NCBI GenBank assembly: GCA_025055435.1
Contig: JANWWN010000016.1
Location: 1-54,206 of the forward strand
Reading direction: 5' to 3'
Length of the DNA stretch: 54,206 bases
DNA from: Cyclobacteriaceae bacterium
Lineage (GTDB): Bacteria > Bacteroidota > Bacteroidia > Cytophagales > Cyclobacteriaceae
The notes under the pieces are model-generated. The model made no database searches. It was not told where the DNA came from and saw only the letters and a list, made by a program, of their open reading frames with translations. Made by a program: the position numbers and the translations under genes. Numbering within the stretch: the stretch's first letter is position 1; every line of letters starts with the position of its first letter. Below are positions 32,482 to 41,909 of the stretch, one piece after another.

Positions 32482-35424
32482 CTACATTCTTTTGCGTATT
32501 TCTTCGGCCTGCTCCTTTGCTCCACGTGCGTAAACATCAAAGCCCAACTCTCCGGCAATCCGGGCATAGGCATTAAGTAAGCGGTACGAATAGCGGTTCA
32601 GATGAATGGCATCGGCAAGCATTTGATAGGTTACCATTTTATCTTCAGTATGACGATAAAAATAAGAGGCTGCTTCAAGTACACCTTCTTCGAAAAAAGG
32701 ATTATTCCGGCCCAGCATACTGAAGAGATTGCCGGCCCGCACAGAATCGCCCTGCTGCTCGGCCAATAACGCTTCGTACAATATGCGATTCTGATTTTGA
32801 AAGCCTATGAAAGTTAATTCGGGCGTTAGTTTTGCTTTAACAGCATTCACATTGCCGGTGACGGCATGGAGCAGCAGTTCGTGCTGAACTACTTTTTGAG
32901 CTACAGTCCTATCAGTGAGGGTTATTTCTGAAAGCCGTTCGGTGAGGGTCGCGGCTTGTTCGGTATTACCAGCACGGAGTTGTCGGGTGCTCATCTCCAA
33001 TATGGATAACGCTCGGTAATTGTTGTCTGAAATTTGATTCACTATAACATCGAACAGTTTAACATCATCAGATTTTAAACGGTAATGGCAGAATAGAAAA
33101 CGTTCTTCATCGGTATCCAACTGTTGAGGTGAAGCCGTGAGTATTTTTTTTAGCTTCCTTCCGATAGAAGCAGTCAATGAATCAGACTGGCCGGTAAGCT
33201 GAACGGCTGTTTGCAAAGCTTCGCTGATAAAACCTGCCTCAGCCCGGGCAATGGCAAGATAACTTACTGCATCTTTGTAACCTGTTTCCGCAGCGCGGAT
33301 AAAATGATAAACAGACTGCTCGGGTGCGTGTTGTTCGAGCGTCCACAATCCCATAAGGTACTGATAACGGCTTTCATACGATTGGCTGGTAAAGCTTACT
33401 TCCGAAAGCAGCTGAAGTGCTCGGGCAGGCTGCAACTGATAGTAATAGGCGTAAGCCAAAGCAGCTTTAAGCGCTTCGCTGAAGTCTTCATTGGTTGAAT
33501 CGGAGGCAACCTGAAGAACCTTGTTCAAAAATACGGTATCATGCCGGCCCAGTCGTGCAATCAGGTAGTTGTGTAACAGCGTTGCGGTTGCCACATCCAA
33601 TGGTGTTTTGCTGTTCACTTCATCGGGAGTTATGCGTGTTGACTGTTTGCGTTGTGCAGCCAGTGCCAGCGCGTTCGATTTTAATTCGGCAGAGGGACTG
33701 AATGTTGCGCTGACCGAATCAACTTTAAGGGGCATGTATTCCTGGCCGGTGAGCGCGAGAAAATTACTTTCGGCAAGGGCTTTTACCGAATGATTCCTTC
33801 GCGCCAGTTCAAAAAAATACAGGGCCGAGTCCGTTTTATGTACATGAGCGTAGGCATAGCCCAGGTTGAGTGCAAGGTGCGGGTCGTTAAATTTCTCCAA
33901 TCCTTTTCGATATAACCGAATGGCTTCAAACCAGCTGCCCGTGCGGGCAAACAGGTTACCGTGATTGATCAGTGAATAAACGCTTGGATGCCGGGCGTTG
34001 GCCAGCTCGTATAAATCTGCAGCCTGTTCGCGGCTGTACCTACGGGTTTCGTTAACGGCCAGTTGGTAATTGGCGCGGTTGTTTTGAAAGGCATACGACT
34101 TTACCTGTTGATAAAACGCTTCGGCAAGGGCGGGTTTATCCAATAACTGATGAAGGTCGCCTAAGTTATTGTAATAACCACCCATGGCGTGGTAAACATA
34201 TTCTTTCCAGTTCATGTAAAATACAAAAGCCAGGGTGGCGATGAATCCGGCGAGGCGGAACGTAAAGTAGGGCATCCGGTTTGGTTTGTATAACACCTTG
34301 TGAGCAGGCAGGTTACGCGCCATCATAGCCATGAAATTGGAAACCACATACGTAAAAAAAATGATACCATAGCCCAGGTGGCTGAACAGGATGATGTCCC
34401 GAATCACTTTAAGTGAAGCATCATTATAAGCCGATAAAGCGTATCCGATAAAGAATAATGCGATGGCAGCCAGGCTCACATAGAATAGCGCACCGGTTGG
34501 CGCGAATGGAAAAATATTTTCATACAAATGCTCACGCTGCCGGAAACCGGAGAACCCCAGAATGGCGGAAATAATCAAAAGGAAATAAATGAAAAAGCCG
34601 GGGATGTTGAGGGAAATAATACCTGCATTATCAAAGTAGAGCATGAACACAAAGGCCAGATACAACAGGGAAAGGAGCGTGAAATGAAGGGCATTTTTAG
34701 TTCCGCTTCCTGCCTGAGCGGCCAGGTAAACAAACGAAGCCGGAATTTCATGCGCAATCATCAGCACAAAAAGCAGTGTAATGATAAGGGCGGGCCAGTA
34801 TCCGGTAACAGCCAGGTGAAAGCCCGGATGGGCAACTCCTGAAAAAGTCGTTATAATAACTGCCAGGCCGGTAGTTAGCAGTGCGAAAGATAAAAATCGT
34901 GTAAGAAGAGAAGTTTGCGGACGAACAACGCTGAAATAAAAGGCCAGTGCAACCGGTAATGCCAGGATGGCAAGCGGAATGGTTCGACCATAGACCTGAA
35001 ATAAATACACTACTTCCAATCGAAGGCTTACCATGAAAATGATGAACAAGGCCATGCCGGCAAAGAACCAAAAACGCGGAAGGGTAGTGATTAACGTAAG
35101 AAGAAATAAAACACTTGTTATCAGTCCTGCAATGAAGATTAAGCCCACTATGGGCTTTGGTTGAATAGGTAAACCCTGAAAATAAGCATAGGTAAGATAG
35201 AGGTCGGCAGGTACAACAAACTGAAAGCCGCCTGTTTCAAACGAGGCAACTTCGGTTTCGGTGGTATGTTGTGCATAGCGTATTTCCCATTGGGTAACAG
35301 CCGATGGTCCTTTGATGTATCCATAAGACAGATACATCATAGCTGTAAGGGTTGCTATTACCCCGATAAACAACAGCAGCCGATGTGTAAATGGCCAGCT
35401 TTTCCAGAATTGCAGGTTAACCAT
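32482..35424 (-). CDS. Large polytopic membrane protein with C-terminal TPR region
   Basis: 980 residues. The N-terminal 420 or so contain about eleven membrane helices (for example RLLLFIGVIATLTAMMYLSY and LAFVFMLYFDNAGII). The C-terminal half is soluble and helical with TPR-like repeats, such as YELANARHPSVYSLINHGNL, WFEAIRLYRKGLEKF and HLALNLGYAYAHVHKTDSAL. I do not recognise a named family. The arrangement resembles Bacteroidota membrane proteins with periplasmic TPR domains that organise envelope complexes. It is a single gene on its strand, convergent with the SET gene. Confidence 0.8.
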   Translation of the reverse strand: MVNLQFWKSWPFTHRLLLFIGVIATLTAMMYLSYGYIKGPSAVTQWEIRYAQHTTETEVASFETGGFQFVVPADLYLTYAYFQGLPIQPKPIVGLIFIAGLITSVLFLLTLITTLPRFWFFAGMALFIIFMVSLRLEVVYLFQVYGRTIPLAILALPVALAFYFSVVRPQTSLLTRFLSFALLTTGLAVIITTFSGVAHPGFHLAVTGYWPALIITLLFVLMIAHEIPASFVYLAAQAGSGTKNALHFTLLSLLYLAFVFMLYFDNAGIISLNIPGFFIYFLLIISAILGFSGFRQREHLYENIFPFAPTGALFYVSLAAIALFFIGYALSAYNDASLKVIRDIILFSHLGYGIIFFTYVVSNFMAMMARNLPAHKVLYKPNRMPYFTFRLAGFIATLAFVFYMNWKEYVYHAMGGYYNNLGDLHQLLDKPALAEAFYQQVKSYAFQNNRANYQLAVNETRRYSREQAADLYELANARHPSVYSLINHGNLFARTGSWFEAIRLYRKGLEKFNDPHLALNLGYAYAHVHKTDSALYFFELARRNHSVKALAESNFLALTGQEYMPLKVDSVSATFSPSAELKSNALALAAQRKQSTRITPDEVNSKTPLDVATATLLHNYLIARLGRHDTVFLNKVLQVASDSTNEDFSEALKAALAYAYYYQLQPARALQLLSEVSFTSQSYESRYQYLMGLWTLEQHAPEQSVYHFIRAAETGYKDAVSYLAIARAEAGFISEALQTAVQLTGQSDSLTASIGRKLKKILTASPQQLDTDEERFLFCHYRLKSDDVKLFDVIVNQISDNNYRALSILEMSTRQLRAGNTEQAATLTERLSEITLTDRTVAQKVVQHELLLHAVTGNVNAVKAKLTPELTFIGFQNQNRILYEALLAEQQGDSVRAGNLFSMLGRNNPFFEEGVLEAASYFYRHTEDKMVTYQMLADAIHLNRYSYRLLNAYARIAGELGFDVYARGAKEQAEEIRKRM

Positions 35425-35539
35425 GGCGCAAAGTTTAAAAAATTAGGTTAGCACACCGGTATTAAGCCAATTTTAAATGCGTAATAATTTCCTAAACAAA
35501 ACTTTACATGACGCACAACCTGGGCGAAGGTGTCATCTG

Positions 35540-35547
35540 TAATTTTG
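35540..35547 (+). promoter_or_regulatory. TAnnTTTG box directly before the DUF6252-like gene
   Basis: TAATTTTG at 35540-35547 lies three bases before ATG 35551. It matches the -7 consensus exactly, but no TTG -33 box is seen. If used, the mRNA would be leaderless, and this supports the ATG over the GTG at 35530. Confidence 0.35.
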
Positions 35548-35550
35548 AAA

Positions 35551-36072
35551 ATGCCTATTCGTTTAACTGTTCCGATTGTATTACTTATTGGCTTATTAAT
35601 TGCCCGCATCTGGGCTGGAGAAACACCTTCATCAGGAAGCAGATTTCAGGCTAATTTCAAGGCCCCGCTGAAAGAAAATTCTTTTCGTTGTTTATTCGAT
35701 AACAAATTCCTGGAAGTTGATTCAATAACGGCTGAGGTGATACGGTATAATCAACGCACAACGCTTATCCTGCGCAACGCTACCCAAACCCACAAGCTGT
35801 ATTTTCAAATTACCGGGCGTCTGTCAAAAGGTTCGTTTGTTCTGGATAATCCGTCTGAAGCCTATGCCAGCATGGTAAGCAGTAACGAACCTTGCCTTTT
35901 TACCACCGATGAGTACTACCAGGGCATGCTCATGATTGATTTTATAGACACAACTACCGGTATGCTGTCGGGCTCATTTGAGCTACTGGCTTACTCCGAT
36001 GAATGCCGAAAGGTAATTCGGGTTCAAAATGGGCGGTTTCTTGTAAAGTATCAGGAAAGGGACATCATGTAA
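35551..36072 (+). CDS. Secreted DUF6252-like protein
   Basis: From ATG 35551 the product has 173 residues with a signal peptide (VPIVLLIGLLIARIWAGE). It resembles DUF6252 proteins of Bacteroidota: a beta-sandwich with FRCLFDNKFLEVDSITAEVI, KLYFQITGRLSKGSFVL, and the final strand pair MLSGSFELLAY and VIRVQNGRFLVKY. The function is unknown. Its 3' end overlaps that of gatC on the other strand by 8 bp. Confidence 0.6.
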   Translation: MPIRLTVPIVLLIGLLIARIWAGETPSSGSRFQANFKAPLKENSFRCLFDNKFLEVDSITAEVIRYNQRTTLILRNATQTHKLYFQITGRLSKGSFVLDNPSEAYASMVSSNEPCLFTTDEYYQGMLMIDFIDTTTGMLSGSFELLAYSDECRKVIRVQNGRFLVKYQERDIM

Positions 36073-36352
36073 TTACTTTGGGCACCAGTATAAACGGTTC
36101 CTCGGTGAGCGGTGCGTTACGAAGAACTTTCTCACGCGGCAAATGACTTCCAGGTTCATCCGGTCGCATTACACTGGTCTGTTCAACAGGCGAAATAAGT
36201 GGCTCAATACCATCGGTATCCACCTCGCGCAGCTTTTCTACCCAGGAAAGGATGCAACTCAGGTCATGCTTTAGCTGCGCTACTTCTGCATCCGCTAACT
36301 CGAGGCGGGCCAGGTGTGCCAGTTTGCGAATATGGCTATCGTCAATTTGCAT
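36065..36352 (-). CDS. gatC: Asp-tRNA(Asn)/Glu-tRNA(Gln) amidotransferase subunit C
   Basis: This 95-residue protein has the GatC helices HIRKLAHLARLEL and LSCILSWVEKLREVDTDGIE, and the ending VMRPDEP-x-LPREKVLRNAP that holds the GatA/GatB complex together. GatCAB amidates mischarged Glu-tRNA-Gln and Asp-tRNA-Asn. The A and B genes are not nearby. Its start overlaps the end of plsC by 11 bp, so the two are co-transcribed. Confidence 0.94.
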   Translation of the reverse strand: MQIDDSHIRKLAHLARLELADAEVAQLKHDLSCILSWVEKLREVDTDGIEPLISPVEQTSVMRPDEPGSHLPREKVLRNAPLTEEPFILVPKVIT

Positions 36353-37070
36353 AATGACGGTCTAACTCAAACTGAATAACATCATACATTTGTTGCTTAA
36401 TACGGTCGAGGTCATTTAACGTCATTCCTTTGGTTTGAATGGGCTCATGGAAAATGGCCTTAACCGTTCCCCATCTCAGCAGGAAGGTATGTGCCGGCAA
36501 AATTAATCGGTTGTAGGGAAGCGTTACCGGTACCAGCGGAATTTGTTTTTCAATAGCAACCCGAAAGGCTCCGTCCTTCAGCGGAGCCAGCACGGGTTCG
36601 TGCTCGGAGATGATGCCTCCCTCCGGAAAGATAACCAGGCTTTTCCCCTCATCAATTGCCCGGCATGATTTTACAAAGGTTTCGAACTTGCTTTTGAGCT
36701 TTCTGCGGTTTACCGTGATGTGCAGCTTTCGGTACATGAACCCAAACAGCGGAATTTTTTCCATATCGTTTTTTCCGACAAAAATGGTGTTGTGTGGATT
36801 AAGGCCCATAACCGGTATATCGAGATAGGAAAAATGGTTGGGGCAAAAAATGTATTGTTCCTTCGGGTTACGTTTGAAGCGCCACTCCAGCCTTACCGGG
36901 ATGGCGCACAGAAAAAACAACAACCGGGCCCACCAGCGGTTAAAAATACCCACCAGTTGGTGCTGCCTGCGCCAAACGATGGGAATTAGCAATAAAATAA
37001 AAAACGGAATGAACGATAAGCCGAACAAAAATAAAGCGTAACCGGTATACAGATACCTCAGTAAGCGCAT
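36342..37070 (-). CDS. plsC: 1-acyl-sn-glycerol-3-phosphate acyltransferase
   Basis: The acyltransferase motifs are clear in 242 residues: CPNHFSYLDIP (the motif I H-x4-D variant is NHFSYLD), GFMYRKLHITVNRR, IFPEGGIISE and VPVTLPYNRLILP. An N-terminal membrane helix anchors the enzyme in the inner membrane. PlsC converts lysophosphatidate to phosphatidate in phospholipid synthesis. A related role in lipid A or aminolipid assembly cannot be excluded. It lies 4 bp downstream of the M24 peptidase gene. Confidence 0.88.
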   Translation of the reverse strand: MRLLRYLYTGYALFLFGLSFIPFFILLLIPIVWRRQHQLVGIFNRWWARLLFFLCAIPVRLEWRFKRNPKEQYIFCPNHFSYLDIPVMGLNPHNTIFVGKNDMEKIPLFGFMYRKLHITVNRRKLKSKFETFVKSCRAIDEGKSLVIFPEGGIISEHEPVLAPLKDGAFRVAIEKQIPLVPVTLPYNRLILPAHTFLLRWGTVKAIFHEPIQTKGMTLNDLDRIKQQMYDVIQFELDRHYAN

Positions 37071-37074
37071 GATT

Positions 37075-38406
37075 TTAATCGCGGTTCACACCTGCTGACG
37101 AACCGATGAGTATCAGCTCGCGTTGCCGGCCATCAATATACCGAAATCCCTGTTCATCGAAGTAGCCGTCTTCTTCAAGTTGTATGCGAATGTCTTTCTT
37201 CCATTCGGGAATGTGCACCGTGCAGTTCAGTTCGATGGAATATGCTGTGCGGTAGTGCAGCGGATAATCACCTGTATAGGGCACTCCACCCTGCATATCC
37301 CACATTCCGATGGTGGTTCCGGCGGCATGGCCATGGAAGCCGATGGGGTGTGTGTAGATGGACGGCGTGATGCCGCGTTCAATTGCCTGTTTCCGGCTTT
37401 CAGCCAGAATCTGATTTCCCGTTTTGCCCACCTTGAAATTACCGGTAAGGATATCCTGTAATTCATTGCCGGTTGCCAATGCCTTTTTCAAATAATCCGG
37501 TGCATCGGTTTCACCCGGGCGAAGTACGTAAGCATGTTGCTGTGTATCGGTGTTAAGACGAAGATAGGTAATGCCAAAATCCACGTGCAGTAAATCACCC
37601 GGCATGATTACCAGGGGTTGCGGTCTGCGTGCCAGGATGGCTTCAGGCTCGTTGCGCTGAATGGAAACGGAAGGCTGGAACCAGGTGTCGAGCTTCAGTT
37701 CTTTTATTTTCTCGCGATACCACCAAACCACATCATCGGTGGTAGTGATGCCTGGGTGAATAACTTTTTCCGAAAAACCCTCGCGAATAATATCATGGGC
37801 AATCCGGACAATCTGACGGTAGATCACCATTTCGCGTTCGGTGCGGGTTTCCAGCCAGGCTACAGCCAGTTTTTCGGCTGATGTTACCCGTTGTTGCAGA
37901 TTTTTGGGTAACGCGTTGATGAGTTTACGCTGGTGCGACCAGGTGAGGCCATCGGCATGGCCGTAATAATCCGATGTATTGATGCCAATTTTTTTCGGAT
38001 TGCGTTCGGTAATTATGCGTGCCAGCTGGGCCCACTGGTCGGGCTGGGTGTCGGGGTCCCAGGCACGTTTAAAGATTTTACCTACATCGTAGCGTGATAC
38101 AGCCAGGCACTCCAGTTCCTGGCCGGCTCCTTTGTCGGATATTACCAGCATGGTGGTTCTTCGGGCCGCAAACCAGGTGGCGGGCAGCAAGGTGCGTATA
38201 ACCGGGTCTTCGTTGTACTCGCTGCTGATGATGACCCACATGTCAAAGCCTTCCCTGCGCATCAGTTCAGGAAGCACGTTGCGAATCCGGTCTTCCAGTA
38301 AATCGTCAATCAATCGTGCCTGTTCACGCTGGGACAGGATAACCGGATACTGGGCGTATGCGGCAAGCGTAAAAAGAAAAGTCAGAACAAAAGCAGATTT
38401 TCTCAT
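37075..38406 (-). CDS. Secreted M24 family metallopeptidase (Xaa-Pro peptidase-like)
   Basis: The 443-residue protein has a signal peptide (SAFVLTFLFTLAAYAQ), a creatinase-type N-terminal domain, and a pita-bread catalytic domain. Candidate metal ligands are in LLHVDFGITYLRLNTD (two Asp), HPIGFHGHAAG (His), AYSIELNCTV (Glu) and IQLEEDGYF (Glu). M24 enzymes cut Xaa-Pro bonds at N-termini. Export implies a role in peptide digestion in the periplasm. It leads the minus-strand run followed by plsC and gatC. Confidence 0.9.
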   Translation of the reverse strand: MRKSAFVLTFLFTLAAYAQYPVILSQREQARLIDDLLEDRIRNVLPELMRREGFDMWVIISSEYNEDPVIRTLLPATWFAARRTTMLVISDKGAGQELECLAVSRYDVGKIFKRAWDPDTQPDQWAQLARIITERNPKKIGINTSDYYGHADGLTWSHQRKLINALPKNLQQRVTSAEKLAVAWLETRTEREMVIYRQIVRIAHDIIREGFSEKVIHPGITTTDDVVWWYREKIKELKLDTWFQPSVSIQRNEPEAILARRPQPLVIMPGDLLHVDFGITYLRLNTDTQQHAYVLRPGETDAPDYLKKALATGNELQDILTGNFKVGKTGNQILAESRKQAIERGITPSIYTHPIGFHGHAAGTTIGMWDMQGGVPYTGDYPLHYRTAYSIELNCTVHIPEWKKDIRIQLEEDGYFDEQGFRYIDGRQRELILIGSSAGVNRD

Positions 38407-38460
38407 AGTAGATTCTTTTGGCCAGAAGATAGTCTTACGTTAGCGGCAGGCGTAAATGTT

Positions 38461-39261
38461 TTACTTAACCGGTCGGTTTTTCAGAAATTTCTCGGTAACC
38501 AGTCGGATACCGGCGCTGAACCATTGCGGAAGTATGACTTCGCCACCAAAACCTTTTCCGTAGGTCATGTCAATCTGAAACAGGTCGGAGAAGAAGTGCC
38601 GGAATCCAACCTGATAGGCCGCGCCGGTGCCTGGCACGTAAGGGTCGCCACTAAATACTTCAACCACCCCGTGAAAGCCGCCTTTAACACGAAACTGGCT
38701 TCCTATCCCCCAGGTTAAAACCGAATAGTCATCAGGCTCCAGCCAGATGTGGTTAACACCCAGATTGCCGTGAATGAGTACCTTATCGCGTTCGCCCAGG
38801 CTTTGGGTGATGATGCCAAAGGCGAAGGTACCATGACCCGGTGGCCGGAAACCGCCCCTACCGGAGGGGAGAAAAGTGCCGGCTACGATGGCAAAACCGG
38901 GAGGCTGATTGGGTTTGTATTCGCGGGCGAGAAACTTTGCCTGAAGAAGCGGAAGCGCATACGAAAAAGCCCGGTTTTCATCCTCTTCCACTTCATAACC
39001 AAATACTCCGCCACAGGTCAGTTCCCATTTGGGTGAAGGACCGAATGCGGTAAGAAACCAATGCTGTCCGCTTTCTTTATCCACTCGTATCCAGCTCTCC
39101 AGTTGAGCGAGCGAGCCACCAACAACCCGTGCATCGTCGGTGATGAACGGACGAACCTCGGCTCTGTTTCGTTCATACGGCTCCTCCCAACCCCACTGTG
39201 CAAATGCTACTTTAACAAAATATGAAGTGAGTATGAAAAGAAGGAGAAAACGATATTTCAT
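38461..39261 (-). CDS. Outer-membrane beta-barrel (transporter / MetA-phenol-degradation-like family)
   Basis: ATG 39261 gives 266 residues with a signal peptide (FLLLFILTSYFVKVAFAQ). An earlier ATG at 39351 lies inside the thioesterase gene and is rejected. The sequence EVRPFITDDARVVGGSLAQL, LPSGRGGFRPPGHGTFAFG and the barrel-like end match the outer-membrane barrel group often labelled phenol-degradation MetA pathway or transporter. The substrate is unknown. Confidence 0.75.
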   Translation of the reverse strand: MKYRFLLLFILTSYFVKVAFAQWGWEEPYERNRAEVRPFITDDARVVGGSLAQLESWIRVDKESGQHWFLTAFGPSPKWELTCGGVFGYEVEEDENRAFSYALPLLQAKFLAREYKPNQPPGFAIVAGTFLPSGRGGFRPPGHGTFAFGIITQSLGERDKVLIHGNLGVNHIWLEPDDYSVLTWGIGSQFRVKGGFHGVVEVFSGDPYVPGTGAAYQVGFRHFFSDLFQIDMTYGKGFGGEVILPQWFSAGIRLVTEKFLKNRPVK

Positions 39262-39323
39262 GATATGGAAGTTGGCGTTGAAACTGCGAATATAACTGCC
39301 GACGGTGAAGTAGTTTCGGCCCA

Positions 39324-39884
39324 TCAGGTCTTTCCGTACATTAATACACACCGTTCATTGGCCAGCAGTTCAGCAGCCCGGGCAATATCAATGTGTGTTC
39401 GCGCATCGTCCATCAGCTTGTGTACATCGCTGATGATTTTTCGCAAACGCATGCCTTCGATAAATCGCTTTACGTCATCCTGTGATTCAAGTATCAGTTT
39501 GGGCACGGCAACCGGTTTATCATCCTCGCCTTTGGCTACCATCGTAAAAAAAGATGAGTTGGTGTGTTTCGTTTGCTTGGTCTTCACGTTCATGGCCTCC
39601 ACGCGAATACCCACAATCATGGAAGTGTTGCCTACATAATTTACCGAAGCGTGCATTGAAACAAGTTCACCCACGTCAACCGGCTGGAGGAACTCCACGC
39701 GGTTAACCGACACGGTAACGCAATATGTGCCGGCATGCTTACTGGCACAGGCATAGGCCACTTTGTCCATCAGCGAAAGCAGGATACCACCGTGAATCTT
39801 TCCGCCAAAGTTGGCATAGGCAGGTATCATCAGTTCGGTAAGTGTGGTTTGTGAGTAGCGTACGGGGAGCGCTTCAGCAATCAT
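39324..39884 (-). CDS. Acyl-CoA thioesterase, hotdog fold
   Basis: A hotdog thioesterase of 186 residues. LMIPAYANFGGKIHGGILLS, KHAGTYCVTVSVNRVEFLQP and NTSMIVGIRVEAMNVKTKQ correspond to the YciA/BACH family core, with the N-x-x-G-x-x-HGG region contributing the active site. A helical extension of about 50 residues at the C-terminus is characteristic of Bacteroidota members. It hydrolyses acyl-CoA to free fatty acid and CoA. Confidence 0.9.
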   Translation of the reverse strand: MIAEALPVRYSQTTLTELMIPAYANFGGKIHGGILLSLMDKVAYACASKHAGTYCVTVSVNRVEFLQPVDVGELVSMHASVNYVGNTSMIVGIRVEAMNVKTKQTKHTNSSFFTMVAKGEDDKPVAVPKLILESQDDVKRFIEGMRLRKIISDVHKLMDDARTHIDIARAAELLANERCVLMYGKT

Positions 39885-39916
39885 GAGGGTTTGTTTTTTT
39901 CGGAAGATACAAAACC

Positions 39917-41257
39917 TTACTGAAGTCGCGTCATGAGTTTGCGGCTTAAATGGTTAAATCGCCACACCATGGCCGTTGCGGTAACAAACAAGCCTATCAG
40001 CAAACCAATCCAGATACCGTTGGGCCCTAGCTGCATTACAAAGCCAAGCAAATACCCCAGCGGCAGGCCGATTATCCAGTAAGCGATAAAGATGAGTAAG
40101 GAAGGAATTTTTACATCCTGCAGTCCGCGCAAAGCTCCGGCGCATACAACCTGTAGTCCATCCCATAGCTGAAACATGGCCGCTATTACCAATAACGGAG
40201 CGGCTGTCAGGATTACTTCTTTTTCACTGATATAGAAGGTTGGTAAATAATATCTACCGAAAAGAAAAACGAGGCCCCACAACAACATGATACCTGCACC
40301 CATACCCAAAAGGGTAAAGGCTGCTTCGCGAAGCAGGCGGAAGTTTCGTTGCCCCAGATAGTTGCCCACGCGTATGGTAGCCGCTGCACCTAACCCTGAA
40401 GTCATCATGTAGCTGATGGTAGCCAGGTTAATGGCAATCTGATGAGCGGCCAGGGCTGTGGTTCCCAGCCATCCCATCATGATGGCCGAAAAGCCAAATG
40501 CACTTACTTCGAAAATAAACTGAATGCCTGCCGGTATGCCGATGTGCAGCATTTTACCAATAAGCTTACGCGAATAATTTCCCCAGGCAAAACCTGAGCG
40601 ATAAGATGAAAACGACCGGCTGGAATAAACATAGCTGATCATCCAAATGCCCATCAGTGTACGGGCAATAAGGGTTGCCCACCCGGCGCCATTGAGGCCC
40701 ATGGCGGGAAAACCCAGCTTGCCAAATATGAAAACATAGTTGAGGCCGATGTTAATCAGGTTGCAGGTTATTACCACCACCATGGCCTGAAAGGTGTGCT
40801 GCAGTCCTTCGGCAAACTGACGACCGGTTTGGAACAACATGGTAGGGAAAATAGAAATAAGAATAATATGCTGGTACGGTATAGCCAGTCGTACAACATC
40901 TTCCGGTTGATTGATGTAGTGCATGAGCGGTGTTGCTGCCAGTCCGATGCCCACCAATGTGATGCCCGAAACCATGCCAATAAGTAAACCATGACGCAGC
41001 AGGCTGGTTACTTCTTCCGTGCTTCCCCTGCCGTGTGCTTCGGCTACCAGTGGTGTGATGGCATACGAAATACCGATGCCAAAAGTCAGTAAGAGTGTAA
41101 ACACCACGTTAGCAAGCGAAGAGGCAGCGAGCGGAGTGGCACCGGTCCAGCCAATCATCACACTGTCGGCTACACCGGTCATTACCTGGCCCAGCATGCT
41201 GAGCATTACCGGTCCGGCTAACAAAATGTTGGTCCGCAGGTGTTGTTTCAGTTGCAT
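39917..41257 (-). CDS. MATE family efflux transporter
   Basis: 446 residues with twelve membrane helices. The MATE pattern is seen in two halves: GPVMLSMLGQVMTGVADSVM near the N-terminus and GIPAGIQFIFEVSAFGFSAI for the second half, with GLGAAATIRVGNYLG. MATE proteins export drugs or cationic metabolites using Na+ or H+. The NUDIX hydrolase gene lies 2 bp upstream on the same strand, so both are probably transcribed together. Confidence 0.94.
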   Translation of the reverse strand: MQLKQHLRTNILLAGPVMLSMLGQVMTGVADSVMIGWTGATPLAASSLANVVFTLLLTFGIGISYAITPLVAEAHGRGSTEEVTSLLRHGLLIGMVSGITLVGIGLAATPLMHYINQPEDVVRLAIPYQHIILISIFPTMLFQTGRQFAEGLQHTFQAMVVVITCNLINIGLNYVFIFGKLGFPAMGLNGAGWATLIARTLMGIWMISYVYSSRSFSSYRSGFAWGNYSRKLIGKMLHIGIPAGIQFIFEVSAFGFSAIMMGWLGTTALAAHQIAINLATISYMMTSGLGAAATIRVGNYLGQRNFRLLREAAFTLLGMGAGIMLLWGLVFLFGRYYLPTFYISEKEVILTAAPLLVIAAMFQLWDGLQVVCAGALRGLQDVKIPSLLIFIAYWIIGLPLGYLLGFVMQLGPNGIWIGLLIGLFVTATAMVWRFNHLSRKLMTRLQ

Positions 41258-41259
41258 GG

Positions 41260-41799
41260 TTACAGGTTTCGCAGGCGTGCCAGTTTAAGGAGGGCTGCCA
41301 CACTCATGGCATCGGTTATTTCTCCGCGCATGACCATAGCCAGGGCTTCAGCAAAAGGCAACTTTTTTACAACCAGGTCGCCTTCCGTTTCTTCCGGATT
41401 GCTTTTTCCTTCACTCAGCTGTTCGGCTACATAAATAATGGCTTCTTCATCGGTAACTGAGTTGGATGTATGCAGGCGCATCAGTTCGGTCCATTTACCG
41501 GCGTGTAAACCGGTTTCTTCTTCCAGTTCGCGCTGTGCCGAAAGCAACGGGTCAATGTGTAGCGGGCCGCCTCCTTCAGGGATTTCCCACGAGTAAGTGT
41601 TAAGCGTGTAACGAAACTGCCCGACCAGCCAGGTATTGCCATGTTCATCCAGAGGAATCACACCGATGGCTTTATTTTTAAAATGGACCTTTCCATATAT
41701 GCCTTTTCCGCCCGATGGATTGATTACTTCATGCTCGGTAACTTCAATCCATTTGTTGCTGTAAACTGAACGGGATGAAAGCGTAGTCCATGGATTCAT
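41260..41799 (-). CDS. NUDIX hydrolase (ADP-ribose pyrophosphatase-like)
   Basis: ATG 41799 gives 179 residues (an ATG at 41823 is possible). The Nudix box LHIDPLLSAQRELEEETGL has the core R-E-x-x-E-E-x-G-L, but the Glu that normally precedes it in the G-x5-E part is an Ile. The family pattern with WEIPEGGGP and VGQFRYTLNTYSWEIPEG favours ADP-ribose or NDP-sugar cleavage. It is a candidate partner in nucleotide-sugar clean-up together with the macrodomain protein elsewhere in the window, but no direct link is seen. Confidence 0.88.
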   Translation of the reverse strand: MNPWTTLSSRSVYSNKWIEVTEHEVINPSGGKGIYGKVHFKNKAIGVIPLDEHGNTWLVGQFRYTLNTYSWEIPEGGGPLHIDPLLSAQRELEEETGLHAGKWTELMRLHTSNSVTDEEAIIYVAEQLSEGKSNPEETEGDLVVKKLPFAEALAMVMRGEITDAMSVAALLKLARLRNL

Positions 41800-41909
41800 T
41801 TTATCCTGAATTTTCAGATTCAAACTTCAAGATTAGTGATTTATCATTCATCGGTGGAATAATTTTTCAATGACCTTGAATTTTGCATTTCGAATCCTGA
41901 ATTTTGTTT

